This document shows positions 17,319-25,343 of a stretch of DNA of 64,000 nucleotides, one piece after another. The translations under genes were made by a program, and so were the position numbers. Source of the DNA: Rhodoluna sp. KAS3. GTDB lineage: Bacteria > Actinomycetota > Actinomycetes > Actinomycetales > Microbacteriaceae. The notes beneath the pieces are model-generated. The model had not been told where the DNA came from and ran no database searches. It saw nothing but the letters and a program-made list of their open reading frames with translations. The stretch spans positions 62,001 through 126,000 of the forward strand of contig NZ_AP026910.1 in assembly GCF_026000575.1 (NCBI RefSeq), read 5' to 3'. Every line of letters begins with the position of its first letter. The stretch's first letter is position 1.

Positions 17319-19424
17319 ATGAGCCCGGCTGAAGTCAAGAGCCTAGATCTCGACATCGAGGGCATGACTTGCACGGCTTGCTCGAGGCGGGTTGAAAAGA
17401 GCCTGAACAAGGTTGCCGGCGTCAGTGCCTATGTTGACTTTGCCTCTGAAAAAGCGCACCTCACATTGTCGGCTGATGTTGACCGAGCCGATTTAGTGAA
17501 GGCTGTTGAAGAAGCTGGGTACTCAGTGGGTGCCGAGCGCAACGAACTCAAGAGCACTGTGATTCGGCTGTGGGTGGGCGGGGTAATTTCACTACCGGTT
17601 GCCCTCATCAGCATGGTGCATGAATGGATGCCACCAAACTGGAACCTCACCTCAGCGATTGCAACCTTTCCGGTGGTTCTGTGGGTTGCGTGGCCGTTTC
17701 ACTCGGCCGCGTTCAAAAACCTTCGCCACCGCTCCACCACAATGGACACCCTGGTTTCACTCGGCGTGATCATTGCCTACCTGTACAGCTTGATCGAATT
17801 GCTGATGGGTGGCCACGAAGCCTACTTTGAGGTTGCCGCCGTAGTACCGACGGTGGTTTTGCTCGGCCGCTGGCTTGAACTTCGCACGCGTCGATCAGCT
17901 ACCGACTCGGTCCGCGCACTGCTCTCGGCTATTCCGGACACTGCGGTGGTTAGGCGCGAGGGCTCCCAAATGACCTTGGCCACCAGCCAGGTTGTAGTCG
18001 GAGACCTTGTGGTTGTCGCTGCCGGTCAAAAGGTGCCGGTTGACGGCGTGGTGGTTGAGGGTCACAGTCAAATCGATAACGCCCTAATCACCGGTGAATC
18101 GGTGCCAACTGAGGCTGCCGAAGGCATGACAGTAGCGGCCGGCGCATTGAACCTCGGCGCGAGTTTGGTCATAAAAACGACTGCGGCCAGTGCACATAGT
18201 CGCATTGCTCAGATCGCCGACCTAGTGCGCGAGGCCACCGCACACAAGGCCAAAATTTCTAGCCTGACCGACAAAATCTCAGCCGTCTTTGTGCCTTCGG
18301 TTATCGCAATTTCTGTGGTGACATTTGCCGCCTGGTGGTTGATTGGCGGTGATGCTCAGGCTGGTCTGCGCGCCGGCATCGCGGTATTGGTAATTGCCTG
18401 CCCATGTGCGCTCGGCATTGCCGTGCCAATGAGTTTGGCTGTCGCCACATCGATGGGCGCTCGCCGCGGCATTGTGATTCGCAACCCCGATGCCCTCTCG
18501 TTGCTAAGTAAAGTTAAGAGTGTGCTGCTTGATAAAACCGGCACTCTAACCACCGGTCAGCTGAGAGTTGCTAAGACCATACCGATGGCCGGGTTCAGCG
18601 AACCACGAGCCATTTCACTGGCTGCAGCTATCGAGCGCAATTCGGTTCACCCAATAGCAAAAGCAATTGCTGACCTTGATGATTCGTTTGCGGCCGAGGG
18701 CGTTCTTGAGACTGCGGGCACTGGTGTTTCGGGCACCGTAGCCGGTGTTTCAGTTGAGGTTTCGCGCCGAGATTCAAGCACGTTCTCAAACTCCGATGAA
18801 CTCCAGCAAGCCATCGCCCAGGCCGGCCCGCGCTCACTCGCAATCACATCGATTGATAACCAAGCGGTGCTATTGATTGCGCTTGAAGATGACCTTCGAC
18901 CAGAGGCATTTGCAACGATTGCCAAACTTCACGATCTGGGAATCGAACCGGTTTTGCTATCGGGTGACGTTGAGGCCAGGGTGGCATCGGTGGCTGCAAC
19001 CCTCGGTATTGCTAAATTCTATGCGGGCGTGGCCCCGGAGCAAAAACTAGGGGTGGTCCGAAAGATCAAGGCCGAGACCGGCAGTGGACTCATTGCCATG
19101 GTTGGCGATGGGCTAAACGATGTTGCTGCGCTTGCGGGCGCTGATGTTGGCCTAGCCATGGGGTCGGGTACTCACGCGGCCCAGTCAGCTGCGGCCATCA
19201 CGATTGTTGACGACGACCCGCTTTGTATTCCCTACGCGCTGGCCCTTGGGCGCAAAACCTGGTCCAACATCAAGCAGAATCTCGGTTGGGCTTTCGGCTA
19301 CAACGTGGTTCTGATTCCAGTGGCTGCACTCGGATTATTGAACCCGATGTTGGCTGGCACCGCGATGGCTTTCTCGAGTATCTCGGTCGTGCTGAATGCC
19401 CTGCGGCTCAGAACCGTGCGCTAG
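17319..19424 (+). CDS. copA: Copper-translocating P1B-type ATPase
   Basis: Membrane pump of about 701 residues that exports Cu(I). One N-terminal HMA domain (GMTCTACSRRVEKSLNKV) is followed by membrane helices, the actuator motif ITGESVPTEA, the ion-site CPCALG in the sixth helix (Cys at about 361 and 363), the phosphorylation site LDKTGTLTTG, the SVHPIAKAIA motif of metal pumps and the hinge GDGLNDVAALAGADVGLAMG. I start it at ATG 17319, 8 bases after the copZ stop; longer in-frame starts overlap copZ. Copper efflux next to heme and FeS-enzyme genes may protect these metal centres. Confidence 0.95.
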   Translation: MSPAEVKSLDLDIEGMTCTACSRRVEKSLNKVAGVSAYVDFASEKAHLTLSADVDRADLVKAVEEAGYSVGAERNELKSTVIRLWVGGVISLPVALISMVHEWMPPNWNLTSAIATFPVVLWVAWPFHSAAFKNLRHRSTTMDTLVSLGVIIAYLYSLIELLMGGHEAYFEVAAVVPTVVLLGRWLELRTRRSATDSVRALLSAIPDTAVVRREGSQMTLATSQVVVGDLVVVAAGQKVPVDGVVVEGHSQIDNALITGESVPTEAAEGMTVAAGALNLGASLVIKTTAASAHSRIAQIADLVREATAHKAKISSLTDKISAVFVPSVIAISVVTFAAWWLIGGDAQAGLRAGIAVLVIACPCALGIAVPMSLAVATSMGARRGIVIRNPDALSLLSKVKSVLLDKTGTLTTGQLRVAKTIPMAGFSEPRAISLAAAIERNSVHPIAKAIADLDDSFAAEGVLETAGTGVSGTVAGVSVEVSRRDSSTFSNSDELQQAIAQAGPRSLAITSIDNQAVLLIALEDDLRPEAFATIAKLHDLGIEPVLLSGDVEARVASVAATLGIAKFYAGVAPEQKLGVVRKIKAETGSGLIAMVGDGLNDVAALAGADVGLAMGSGTHAAQSAAAITIVDDDPLCIPYALALGRKTWSNIKQNLGWAFGYNVVLIPVAALGLLNPMLAGTAMAFSSISVVLNALRLRTVR

Positions 19425-19463
19425 TCTTCGAATTAGTGAGGGCGAGATAGTTAGGCTTGAGTC

Positions 19464-19598
19464 ATGCCTGCAGCCAAAACCAAGAATGGGTTTGAACCCA
19501 AAATCTGTGAACGCTGCGGGCTTCCTTTTGAATGGCGCAAAAAGTGGGCCCGCGACTGGGCCAACGTAAAGTACTGCTCGCAAAAGTGCAGGGGCTAG
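19464..19598 (+). CDS. DUF2256 domain protein (44 residues)
   Basis: A very small protein that short-ORF filters would miss. It reads [19 protein letters not shown] then a YCSQKCRG end: two C-x-x/x-x-x-C pairs around the W-R-K-K-W core, the complete DUF2256 pattern, which probably binds zinc. The function is unknown; the gene is often found beside FeS-type photolyases, as here, where its TAG stop shares a G with the GTG of the photolyase. TAGGCT (19452-19457) ends 6 bases before the ATG, suggesting a leaderless transcript covering both genes. Confidence 0.88.
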   Translation: MPAAKTKNGFEPKICERCGLPFEWRKKWARDWANVKYCSQKCRG

Positions 19599-21085
19599 TG
19601 ACTGCTGCCCAGCCCACGCGCCTGCTGTATGTGGCGCACGATCACCTTAACTTTGATCACGGTATTCTCAAGACCGCTGATTCCAACACCGATGCCCTGG
19701 TGCTTGTCGAGAGCCAGAGAATGATTACTGGCCGTCCTTGGCATAAAGAGCGCCTGTTCTTTTTGCTTTCATCAGCACGACACTTTGCCGCTGAGGCGCA
19801 GTCGCGCGGTTTCACCGTTCGATACATCCAAGCGCCAACCACTATCGATGGCCTCAAAGCTGCCCAAGCTGAATTTGGCAACCTACCGATTCACTGCGCT
19901 GAACCGTCATCGTTTCGTCAGTATCAGCAGCTCAAAGACTTTGGCGTCGACTTTGTCGAAAATGACCTGTTTCTAACCACTCGGGCGCTATTTGATCTGT
20001 GGGCTCAAAAGCAGAAATCTTTTGTGATGGAGAACTTCTATCGGGCTCAACGAGTGCGCCTAGGCATCTTGGTTTCTAACGGTGAGCCTGAGGGTGGTCG
20101 TTGGAACTACGACTCTGAAAACCGCCTGCCGCCGCCAAAAAACTACACTTGGCCCGCCTATCTTGAGCATGGTCGCGATGACATCGATGCCCAGGTTGCC
20201 ACCCAGTTGGAGCACGAACCTACCAACACCTGGGCCACCACCCGCGAGGGTGCACTGAGCCAGTTGGCTAATTTTATTGAGCACCACTTGGCTGGGTTTG
20301 GCCCTTATGAAGACGCCGTTGCGGCCGATAACTGGGCGCTTCACCACTCACTACTCAGCCCGTATCTCAACAATGGTTTGTTGCATGCCAGTGAGGTTGT
20401 TGCTGCAGTGGTCGATGCCTACCGCGCCGGTCGCGCTCCGATTGAATCGGTGGAGGCATTTGTTCGGCAGGTCATTGGCTGGCGCGAATACATCAACGGA
20501 ATGTATTGGTTTTTGGGTGAGGATTACCGAAACCTCAACCTTCTAAATGCTGATCGCAAACTCTTGCCGCTGTTCAATGATTCGTCAAAAACTCAGATGA
20601 ACTGTGTGCGTTCAGTGGTCGCCGATGTTGAGGCCCGCGCCTGGACCCACCACATTCCGCGGCTCATGATTTTGAGCAATCTTGCCCTGGTTACCGGCAC
20701 CAATCCGCAGCAATTTTTGGACTGGATGCGCGAGCAATTCATCGATGCTGCTGAATGGGTAATGGTGCCAAACATTATCGGTATGGCAACGCACGCCGAT
20801 GGCGGCTTGCTGATGACCAAGCCCTACGCAGCTGGCGGTGCGTATTTGAGCCGCATGACTCAGCACTGCAAACCTTGCGCCTATGACCCAAAGAAGCGTG
20901 TGGGCACCGATGCCTGCCCGTTCACAACTTTGTACTGGGATTTCCTTGAGCGCCACAAAGATACGTTCGTAAAGAACCATCGAATGAGCCAGCAGGTGTT
21001 TGGTCTAAAGCGATTGAGTGATTTGCCCGAGCTGCAAGAGCGCGCCCAAGAGGTGTTAGCCGGCCTAGACGCCGGAACAATCTAG
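19598..21085 (+). CDS. phrB: Cryptochrome/photolyase family protein, FeS-BCP type (prokaryotic (6-4) photolyase-like)
   Basis: A 495-residue FAD protein related to Agrobacterium PhrB. It starts LLYVAHDHLNFDHGI instead of the usual DNA-photolyase Rossmann start, the hallmark of this group. Four cysteines fit the [4Fe-4S] ligands: one in TQMNCVRSV, two in HCKPCAYDPKK and one in TDACPFT. The FAD region contains YLNNGLLHASEVV and RQVIGWREYINGMYW. GTG 19598 overlaps the DUF2256 stop; an ATG at 19532 would run over that gene in another frame and is unlikely. Expected role: light-driven repair of UV (6-4) photoproducts or blue-light signalling. Confidence 0.92.
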   Translation: MTAAQPTRLLYVAHDHLNFDHGILKTADSNTDALVLVESQRMITGRPWHKERLFFLLSSARHFAAEAQSRGFTVRYIQAPTTIDGLKAAQAEFGNLPIHCAEPSSFRQYQQLKDFGVDFVENDLFLTTRALFDLWAQKQKSFVMENFYRAQRVRLGILVSNGEPEGGRWNYDSENRLPPPKNYTWPAYLEHGRDDIDAQVATQLEHEPTNTWATTREGALSQLANFIEHHLAGFGPYEDAVAADNWALHHSLLSPYLNNGLLHASEVVAAVVDAYRAGRAPIESVEAFVRQVIGWREYINGMYWFLGEDYRNLNLLNADRKLLPLFNDSSKTQMNCVRSVVADVEARAWTHHIPRLMILSNLALVTGTNPQQFLDWMREQFIDAAEWVMVPNIIGMATHADGGLLMTKPYAAGGAYLSRMTQHCKPCAYDPKKRVGTDACPFTTLYWDFLERHKDTFVKNHRMSQQVFGLKRLSDLPELQERAQEVLAGLDAGTI

Positions 21086-21091
21086 CGGGGC

Positions 21092-21352
21092 TCAGGCCTT
21101 CCAGCGCTCGAGTGTTGGAATCTGCCTCTTGGCCAGAAAGCGCATTAGTTTGCCACTGCCATTTTCAATTAGCGCCTTGTCCACAATCTCCTGCATTTCA
21201 GTAACCGTGCAGTTTGGCGTCAAGAATTTTCCGTCGGCGTAGCAGAGTGAACACCACTTTTCGCTGCGGCTTCCGTCGGCTTCGGTGCCGCGGCAATCGC
21301 CCGCCTTTTTGGTCTGCAGTGGCATGCCACAGCTTTGACATTGTTTGCTCAT
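21092..21352 (-). CDS. Zinc-ribbon domain protein
   Basis: An 86-residue protein starting MSKQCQSCGMPLQTKK, with further cysteines in GDCRGTEADG and WCSLCYADGKF, the pattern of small putative zinc-ribbon proteins (zf-ribbon_2-like). The C-terminal half is a helical CTVTEMQEIVDKALIENGSG and ends near RQIPTLERWKA. ATG 21352 has a G-rich ribosome site. The role is unknown. It is convergent with the photolyase gene and divergent from the two-component system. Confidence 0.82.
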   Translation of the reverse strand: MSKQCQSCGMPLQTKKAGDCRGTEADGSRSEKWCSLCYADGKFLTPNCTVTEMQEIVDKALIENGSGKLMRFLAKRQIPTLERWKA

Positions 21353-21501
21353 AATGCCCCCATTCCGGCCGGTTTTGGCCTCGCGTAAACATTAAGGCTA
21401 GTCGTGATGTCCATACATCTGTATGAATATGTTCGGACACCCACTTTTCGACTTATCCTTGAGGCACACGGGATGAATGCCCTGATGGCGAGGCGGTGGG
21501 T
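21353..21501. promoter_or_regulatory. Upstream region of the two-component system with palindrome and TTCGGACA element
   Basis: At 21412-21425 there is a perfect inverted repeat CATACATCTGTATG. At 21432-21439 lies TTCGGACA, close to the TCCGGACA element seen before the surface-protein genes at 56.9, 58.6 and 62.1 kb; the 62.1-kb region also has CATACAT nearby. These may be binding sites for a LuxR-type regulator. I cannot place the promoter with confidence. Confidence 0.4.
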
Positions 21502-22173
21502 ATGCGAGGTCTACGAGTTCTATTCGTAGAAAACGATGCCGCACTACTAGGCCTCTTGGCCGTCTCGCTTCGGGCCCACCCAGCCATCGATTCGGTTATC
21601 ACAGCCGGCTCATCAGATGACGCACTGGCCGAAAACATCAGCATGGTTGATGTTGCTCTGCTCGATGTTGGCCTCGGTAGCCACTCGCTCTCAGGTATCG
21701 AACTCGGACTTGAATTGCGCGCCCGAAACTCAAACATCGGCATCGTTCTTTACTCCCAGTTGATCTCAGCTTCCTTCACCGATTCACTCCCGCAGGACTC
21801 CGGATACGGGTGGTCGATGATCCAAAAATCAGCTGACCTCTCAATCGATTACCTAGTCAACGTTCTCAACTCAACCGCCAAGGGTCTCAACATCATCGAC
21901 CCAAAGGTGCGCCTCAACGATGCAGTTGTCGCCGTTGGTGGCGGCCTTGGTTCGCTAACCACCAAGCAGCGTCAGATCATGGCGCTGGCTGCATCGGGGT
22001 TAGACGCGGTTGAAATTGCCAACCAACTAGGATTCGCTCCGGTAACAATTCGTCAAGATTTATCCAAGGTTTATAAGGTCTTGGTGCCAAACCCTAAACC
22101 TGGCACTGATCTAAGAACCACAGCCGTGCTAAATTACCTGCGTGAGAGCAGAAGCACTGAATTCAATGTCTAG
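21502..22173 (+). CDS. Response regulator with LuxR-type DNA-binding domain
   Basis: A two-component response regulator of 223 residues. The receiver domain (1 to about 125) begins LRVLFVENDAALLGLL, with an acidic pair (E-N-D), and carries the phosphoacceptor aspartate in VDVALLDVGLGS. The C-terminal LuxR helix-turn-helix reads LTTKQRQIMALAASGLDAVE and the recognition helix VTIRQDLSKVYKVL. I prefer ATG 21502 (GAGG 8 bases upstream) over GTG 21496. The end overlaps the histidine kinase start, so they form a coupled pair. The linker contains no known sensor. Confidence 0.88.
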   Translation: MRGLRVLFVENDAALLGLLAVSLRAHPAIDSVITAGSSDDALAENISMVDVALLDVGLGSHSLSGIELGLELRARNSNIGIVLYSQLISASFTDSLPQDSGYGWSMIQKSADLSIDYLVNVLNSTAKGLNIIDPKVRLNDAVVAVGGGLGSLTTKQRQIMALAASGLDAVEIANQLGFAPVTIRQDLSKVYKVLVPNPKPGTDLRTTAVLNYLRESRSTEFNV

Positions 22174-23290
22174 CCGAGGTCGGGCTGCCGTAAGGGCGCT
22201 TGGCCCATGGCCGATTAGAGACAAAGAAATAGCATTTTTGTTGAGTCTTTTTGTGCTGCTGTCCGGTTCAGTCGTTGAGATGAATGTTGGCGATGAAGCC
22301 ACTCGGCTCACAGCTTTTCAGGCCATTCAAAAAATGACGATGCCCGCGGTTATTACCGCTGCCGTGGTCTTCTTGCCGCTCCGACTCGGGCGCACACTTA
22401 TGGCAAAGTTCACTAAAGTGCAGGCCCCGATTTACTTCGCCACCGCGATTCTCCTTGGTGCGCTCATCGTTCCTATGCGTTGGTTCCTGATCGACATGTT
22501 TGATGTTCGACTCAACCGAGACTTAGTCGATGGTCTGCCGCTATTTTGGGTCACTGGGCTGATGTATCTTTCGATCAATGCCTCGATAGGCCGCTCCACA
22601 GCAAAGTTGGCTGCTGAGGTTGACCGAACCCAAACCTTGCTGCACGAGCTTGAGGGGCAGCGCACCAAGATTGTTGAGGCTCAGGAACAGGTTCGTAAAG
22701 AGATCGCGACTTATCTTCACGATGGACTCCAATCGCAGCTTGTTGTTCTTGGGTTGCAAATGCGCAACTCAATCAAAAATCTGCCGACCGACCAAGCTGC
22801 CATAGCCAACTCGTTCATCGAAGAAATTGAGCACATCCGGCGGGTTGATGTGCGTAAGGCCAGTCAGCAGCTTTCACCTGACCTGCAGCAGATCTCAGTT
22901 GCAACCGCCATCCGTGACATTGCCGACCGCTATTCTCCAGAAGTAAAGGTGGCCATTGGGATTGACTCTGCCGTGCAGTCGCCAGCCTTGCCAGAGCGAA
23001 CCAAGTTGGCTCTGTATCGAATTGCCGAGCAGGTAATTTTGAATGCCGCAGCCCACGGTCAAGCAAGAAACGTGTGGCTCTCAATCGCTGCTCAAGACGG
23101 CCACTTTGATTTTCAAATCGCAAATGATGGCCACGCACTCAGCAACCCACAAAACCCCGGTGGCGGAGCCGCAATTATCAGCAGCTGGGTTGACTACCTC
23201 GATGGCTCCTGGTCACTAACCCAAGAGGCCGGCCAGCACGTGCTCTTCAAAGCAACGCTGAATTTACCTGTACTGGACTCTCGTGGATAG
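22166..23290 (+). CDS. Sensor histidine kinase, NarL/DegS type
   Basis: About 374 residues from ATG 22166 (GTG 22142 is possible). The N-terminal half has about four membrane helices (FLLSLFVLLSGSVVEM, PAVITAAVVFLPL, YFATAILLGALIVPMRWFL, LFWVTGLMYLSINASI) with short loops, so there is no large outside sensor. Then comes a coiled coil and the HisKA_3 box KEIATYLHDGLQSQLVVLG with the phosphorylated histidine. The ATPase domain includes YRIAEQVILNAAAHGQAR (N box) and a Gly-rich GGGAAIISSW. It pairs with the upstream response regulator; signal and targets are unknown. Confidence 0.88.
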   Translation: MSSRGRAAVRALGPWPIRDKEIAFLLSLFVLLSGSVVEMNVGDEATRLTAFQAIQKMTMPAVITAAVVFLPLRLGRTLMAKFTKVQAPIYFATAILLGALIVPMRWFLIDMFDVRLNRDLVDGLPLFWVTGLMYLSINASIGRSTAKLAAEVDRTQTLLHELEGQRTKIVEAQEQVRKEIATYLHDGLQSQLVVLGLQMRNSIKNLPTDQAAIANSFIEEIEHIRRVDVRKASQQLSPDLQQISVATAIRDIADRYSPEVKVAIGIDSAVQSPALPERTKLALYRIAEQVILNAAAHGQARNVWLSIAAQDGHFDFQIANDGHALSNPQNPGGGAAIISSWVDYLDGSWSLTQEAGQHVLFKATLNLPVLDSRG

Positions 23291-23293
23291 GCA

Positions 23294-23878
23294 GTGGATG
23301 TGATGGCCATTTCGAGACCTATCGTTGGTTTTGGGCGGGCTGTTGCCGTAGTCGGACTCGCATTGACCCTGTCGAGTTGTGCTGTAATTCCTGACCCGAA
23401 GTTGGCCGAAGCCCATCGAAATACTCTTGTGGAAATTCAGAAGGAAGCAAGTGCTCTTGGTCTTCCTAGCGGCAGCATTGATAAATCCTGCGCCATGCCA
23501 TTTGACTGCAGCGCGAATAACGCCTACCAATCGACCACATATTTCGCTGCCGAGTCCCTGACAGATGAGATGGTGTGCGAAGCAGTTGTGGACTTGGCAC
23601 ATCGACTCAATTACACCTCTATCCGGCGCGATTTCGAGATCGAACCCCTGGGCAGCGATTCAGAAACCCAGGTATCCGAATGTATCGATGCTCTTTCAGA
23701 GAACCATGGTTCCGGTAGCTTAAGTCAGTCCGAGGGATTCGTCTTCACAGCGGAAAAAGTGTTCCCCGAGGGAACGGTGTATTTTGCCGTTCAAGTGAAC
23801 TCTGTTTTCGAGGCGGAGGGGACCCGAGAGGGCGAACGCGGTTACTATTTCCTAATGTCTACTCGCGAGTACGAATAA
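23294..23878 (+). CDS. Putative lipoprotein of unknown function
   Basis: A 194-residue protein with a lipoprotein signal: hydrophobic AVAVVGLALTLSSC with a lipobox LSSC at residue 26 to 29, depending on whether GTG 23294 or ATG 23303 is used. The mature part contains several cysteines (KSCAMPFDCSANNAY, EMVCEAVVDLAH, VSECIDALSE) and ends GYYFLMSTREYE. I do not recognise the family. It follows the histidine kinase after 3 bases, so it may be a sensor accessory or a target of that system. Its 3' end overlaps the opposite-strand gene by 20 bases. Confidence 0.75.
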   Translation: MDVMAISRPIVGFGRAVAVVGLALTLSSCAVIPDPKLAEAHRNTLVEIQKEASALGLPSGSIDKSCAMPFDCSANNAYQSTTYFAAESLTDEMVCEAVVDLAHRLNYTSIRRDFEIEPLGSDSETQVSECIDALSENHGSGSLSQSEGFVFTAEKVFPEGTVYFAVQVNSVFEAEGTREGERGYYFLMSTREYE

Positions 23879-24146
23879 GCACCATTACGAGCCCTACTAG
23901 TGCGGAGATTGCTCCGAAAACTAGTCCAGCTGAAGCCTGCGCAACCGAGGATGCCGAGCGAGCGATTTCATCCTGACCGTGGCCTGGAACCATTCCACCT
24001 GAGGCAAGACCTCCGAACATGGTCAGCCCAGCGCTAGCGATGCTGCCCAGAGAGAGAACACACAAGATTGCACCGCCTATTAGCAGGTACTTGCCCCATT
24101 TTTTTCTGAGTGAGCCTGCTTTTGGAGGTTGCTCATTCGCTTCCAT
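23859..24146 (-). CDS. Small membrane protein of unknown function
   Basis: A 95-residue protein with a basic cytoplasmic start (KAGSLRKKWGK), a first helix YLLIGGAILCVLSLGSIA, a Gly/Ser-rich middle and a second helix SAGLVFGAISALVGLVMVLI. I place the start at ATG 24146; longer versions read through sequence without a ribosome site. TACAAT (24153-24158 complement) ends 6 bases before the ATG, so the message is probably leaderless. No recognised family. Confidence 0.65.
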   Translation of the reverse strand: MEANEQPPKAGSLRKKWGKYLLIGGAILCVLSLGSIASAGLTMFGGLASGGMVPGHGQDEIARSASSVAQASAGLVFGAISALVGLVMVLIRTRE

Positions 24147-24180
24147 GCTGGAATTGTATACCTGGCTGGTGCTCGTTGGC

Positions 24181-25341
24181 CTAGCGAATAGCCTTAACGA
24201 TCTTGCGGCCCAGGGCCTGCAGTGGGCGCTCAAAAATCCAGTTGGTTCCGTATGCCAGAACGAACGAGATAAACGACACCATTACAATTTTTGTGACCAA
24301 GTAGATGGTCCACTTTTCGTCACCAGGGAATGGTGAGCCTAGGGCCTCTGGCACAAACTTGTCGTAGTTCAGTGAAACTACAACGTGGAATGCGTAGATA
24401 CCAAAAGACATCTTGCCCATGAACGTCAAGAACTTGCCCCAAATGCCGCTTGCGCTTGGGTTGAACTGCGATGCCTGAAGCACGAGCAGCGCAAATACTG
24501 GTCCCGCAAAGTACGTGGTCCAGTAGACCATGTCGTCTTGGAAGAATCCGTGTGACTGAAACAAAAGCCATGCCACTGCCAGTGAAATTACAAACATCCA
24601 CCAGTTTCTAATCTTCGACAAAAAAGTCAGGTGCTTACGAACCAAAAGGCCCAAACCAAAACCAAGCATTGCGCGGCCCAAGGCCTCCCACTCGCGAATC
24701 GGGCCAGAACCAAAGGTTGAAGAGTTTCCAATCCAGTCTTGGTCGTGGTTGAGGCCGTACCAGAGCATTACATAACCAGCGATGATTCCGAGCCAGATAC
24801 CAAAGCCCTTGAGTGCGGTTAGTGGCGTGAAAATCAGGTTGGCAAACCACTCGGCCGACAGCGACCAGAGTGACCAGTTCATGGCAATTGCAGCCGAAAC
24901 CCAGATGTGCATGAGCAGCAGTGACTGCACAAACAGCTCAGAGGTGAAGTTGGGGTCCGGGAAGGTCGGTGCCGGCTTCAGAATGTTCTCGGCCTGAATC
25001 AAATAAGTGTGCGCTGCCCAGGTGAACAGCAGCACCGCCAAGAGCATAGGCCAGAATCTGAAGACGCGTTTTACAACAAAACGCAGGGCATCTTTTGGAA
25101 AGCTGCGGATCTTCTGTGGCATCGATGGAAATAGCACAAAGCCCGAGAGTACAAAGAAGAAGTCAACCAGCAGGTACCAAGAGTCGAGGTAAGGGTAAAT
25201 CGACAGCACGACCACGTGGAATGACAGCACGCCAAGGGCAGCAAAGCCGCGCATGCCGTCAAGCAGAGTGAATCGGGTCAGGCCAGCAGAACCCTGCGCC
25301 ACAGAACCCTGGCCGCTTACCTCGTTGGTTGCCGCGCTCAT
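24181..25341 (-). CDS. Membrane acyltransferase, acyltransferase-3 family (OafA/YrhL-like)
   Basis: A 386-residue integral membrane protein with about ten helices. It starts with FTLLDGMRGFAALGVLSFHV, the family signature with the catalytic histidine, and has DFFFVLSGFVLFPSMP soon after. Members move acetyl or other acyl groups onto exported sugars, lipids or cell-wall polymers. The ATG lies 2 bases after the sucP stop, so both are probably on one transcript; whether the acyltransferase serves the sugar pathway or the wall polymers made elsewhere in this window is not clear. Confidence 0.9.
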   Translation of the reverse strand: MSAATNEVSGQGSVAQGSAGLTRFTLLDGMRGFAALGVLSFHVVVLSIYPYLDSWYLLVDFFFVLSGFVLFPSMPQKIRSFPKDALRFVVKRVFRFWPMLLAVLLFTWAAHTYLIQAENILKPAPTFPDPNFTSELFVQSLLLMHIWVSAAIAMNWSLWSLSAEWFANLIFTPLTALKGFGIWLGIIAGYVMLWYGLNHDQDWIGNSSTFGSGPIREWEALGRAMLGFGLGLLVRKHLTFLSKIRNWWMFVISLAVAWLLFQSHGFFQDDMVYWTTYFAGPVFALLVLQASQFNPSASGIWGKFLTFMGKMSFGIYAFHVVVSLNYDKFVPEALGSPFPGDEKWTIYLVTKIVMVSFISFVLAYGTNWIFERPLQALGRKIVKAIR

Positions 25342-25343
25342 AA

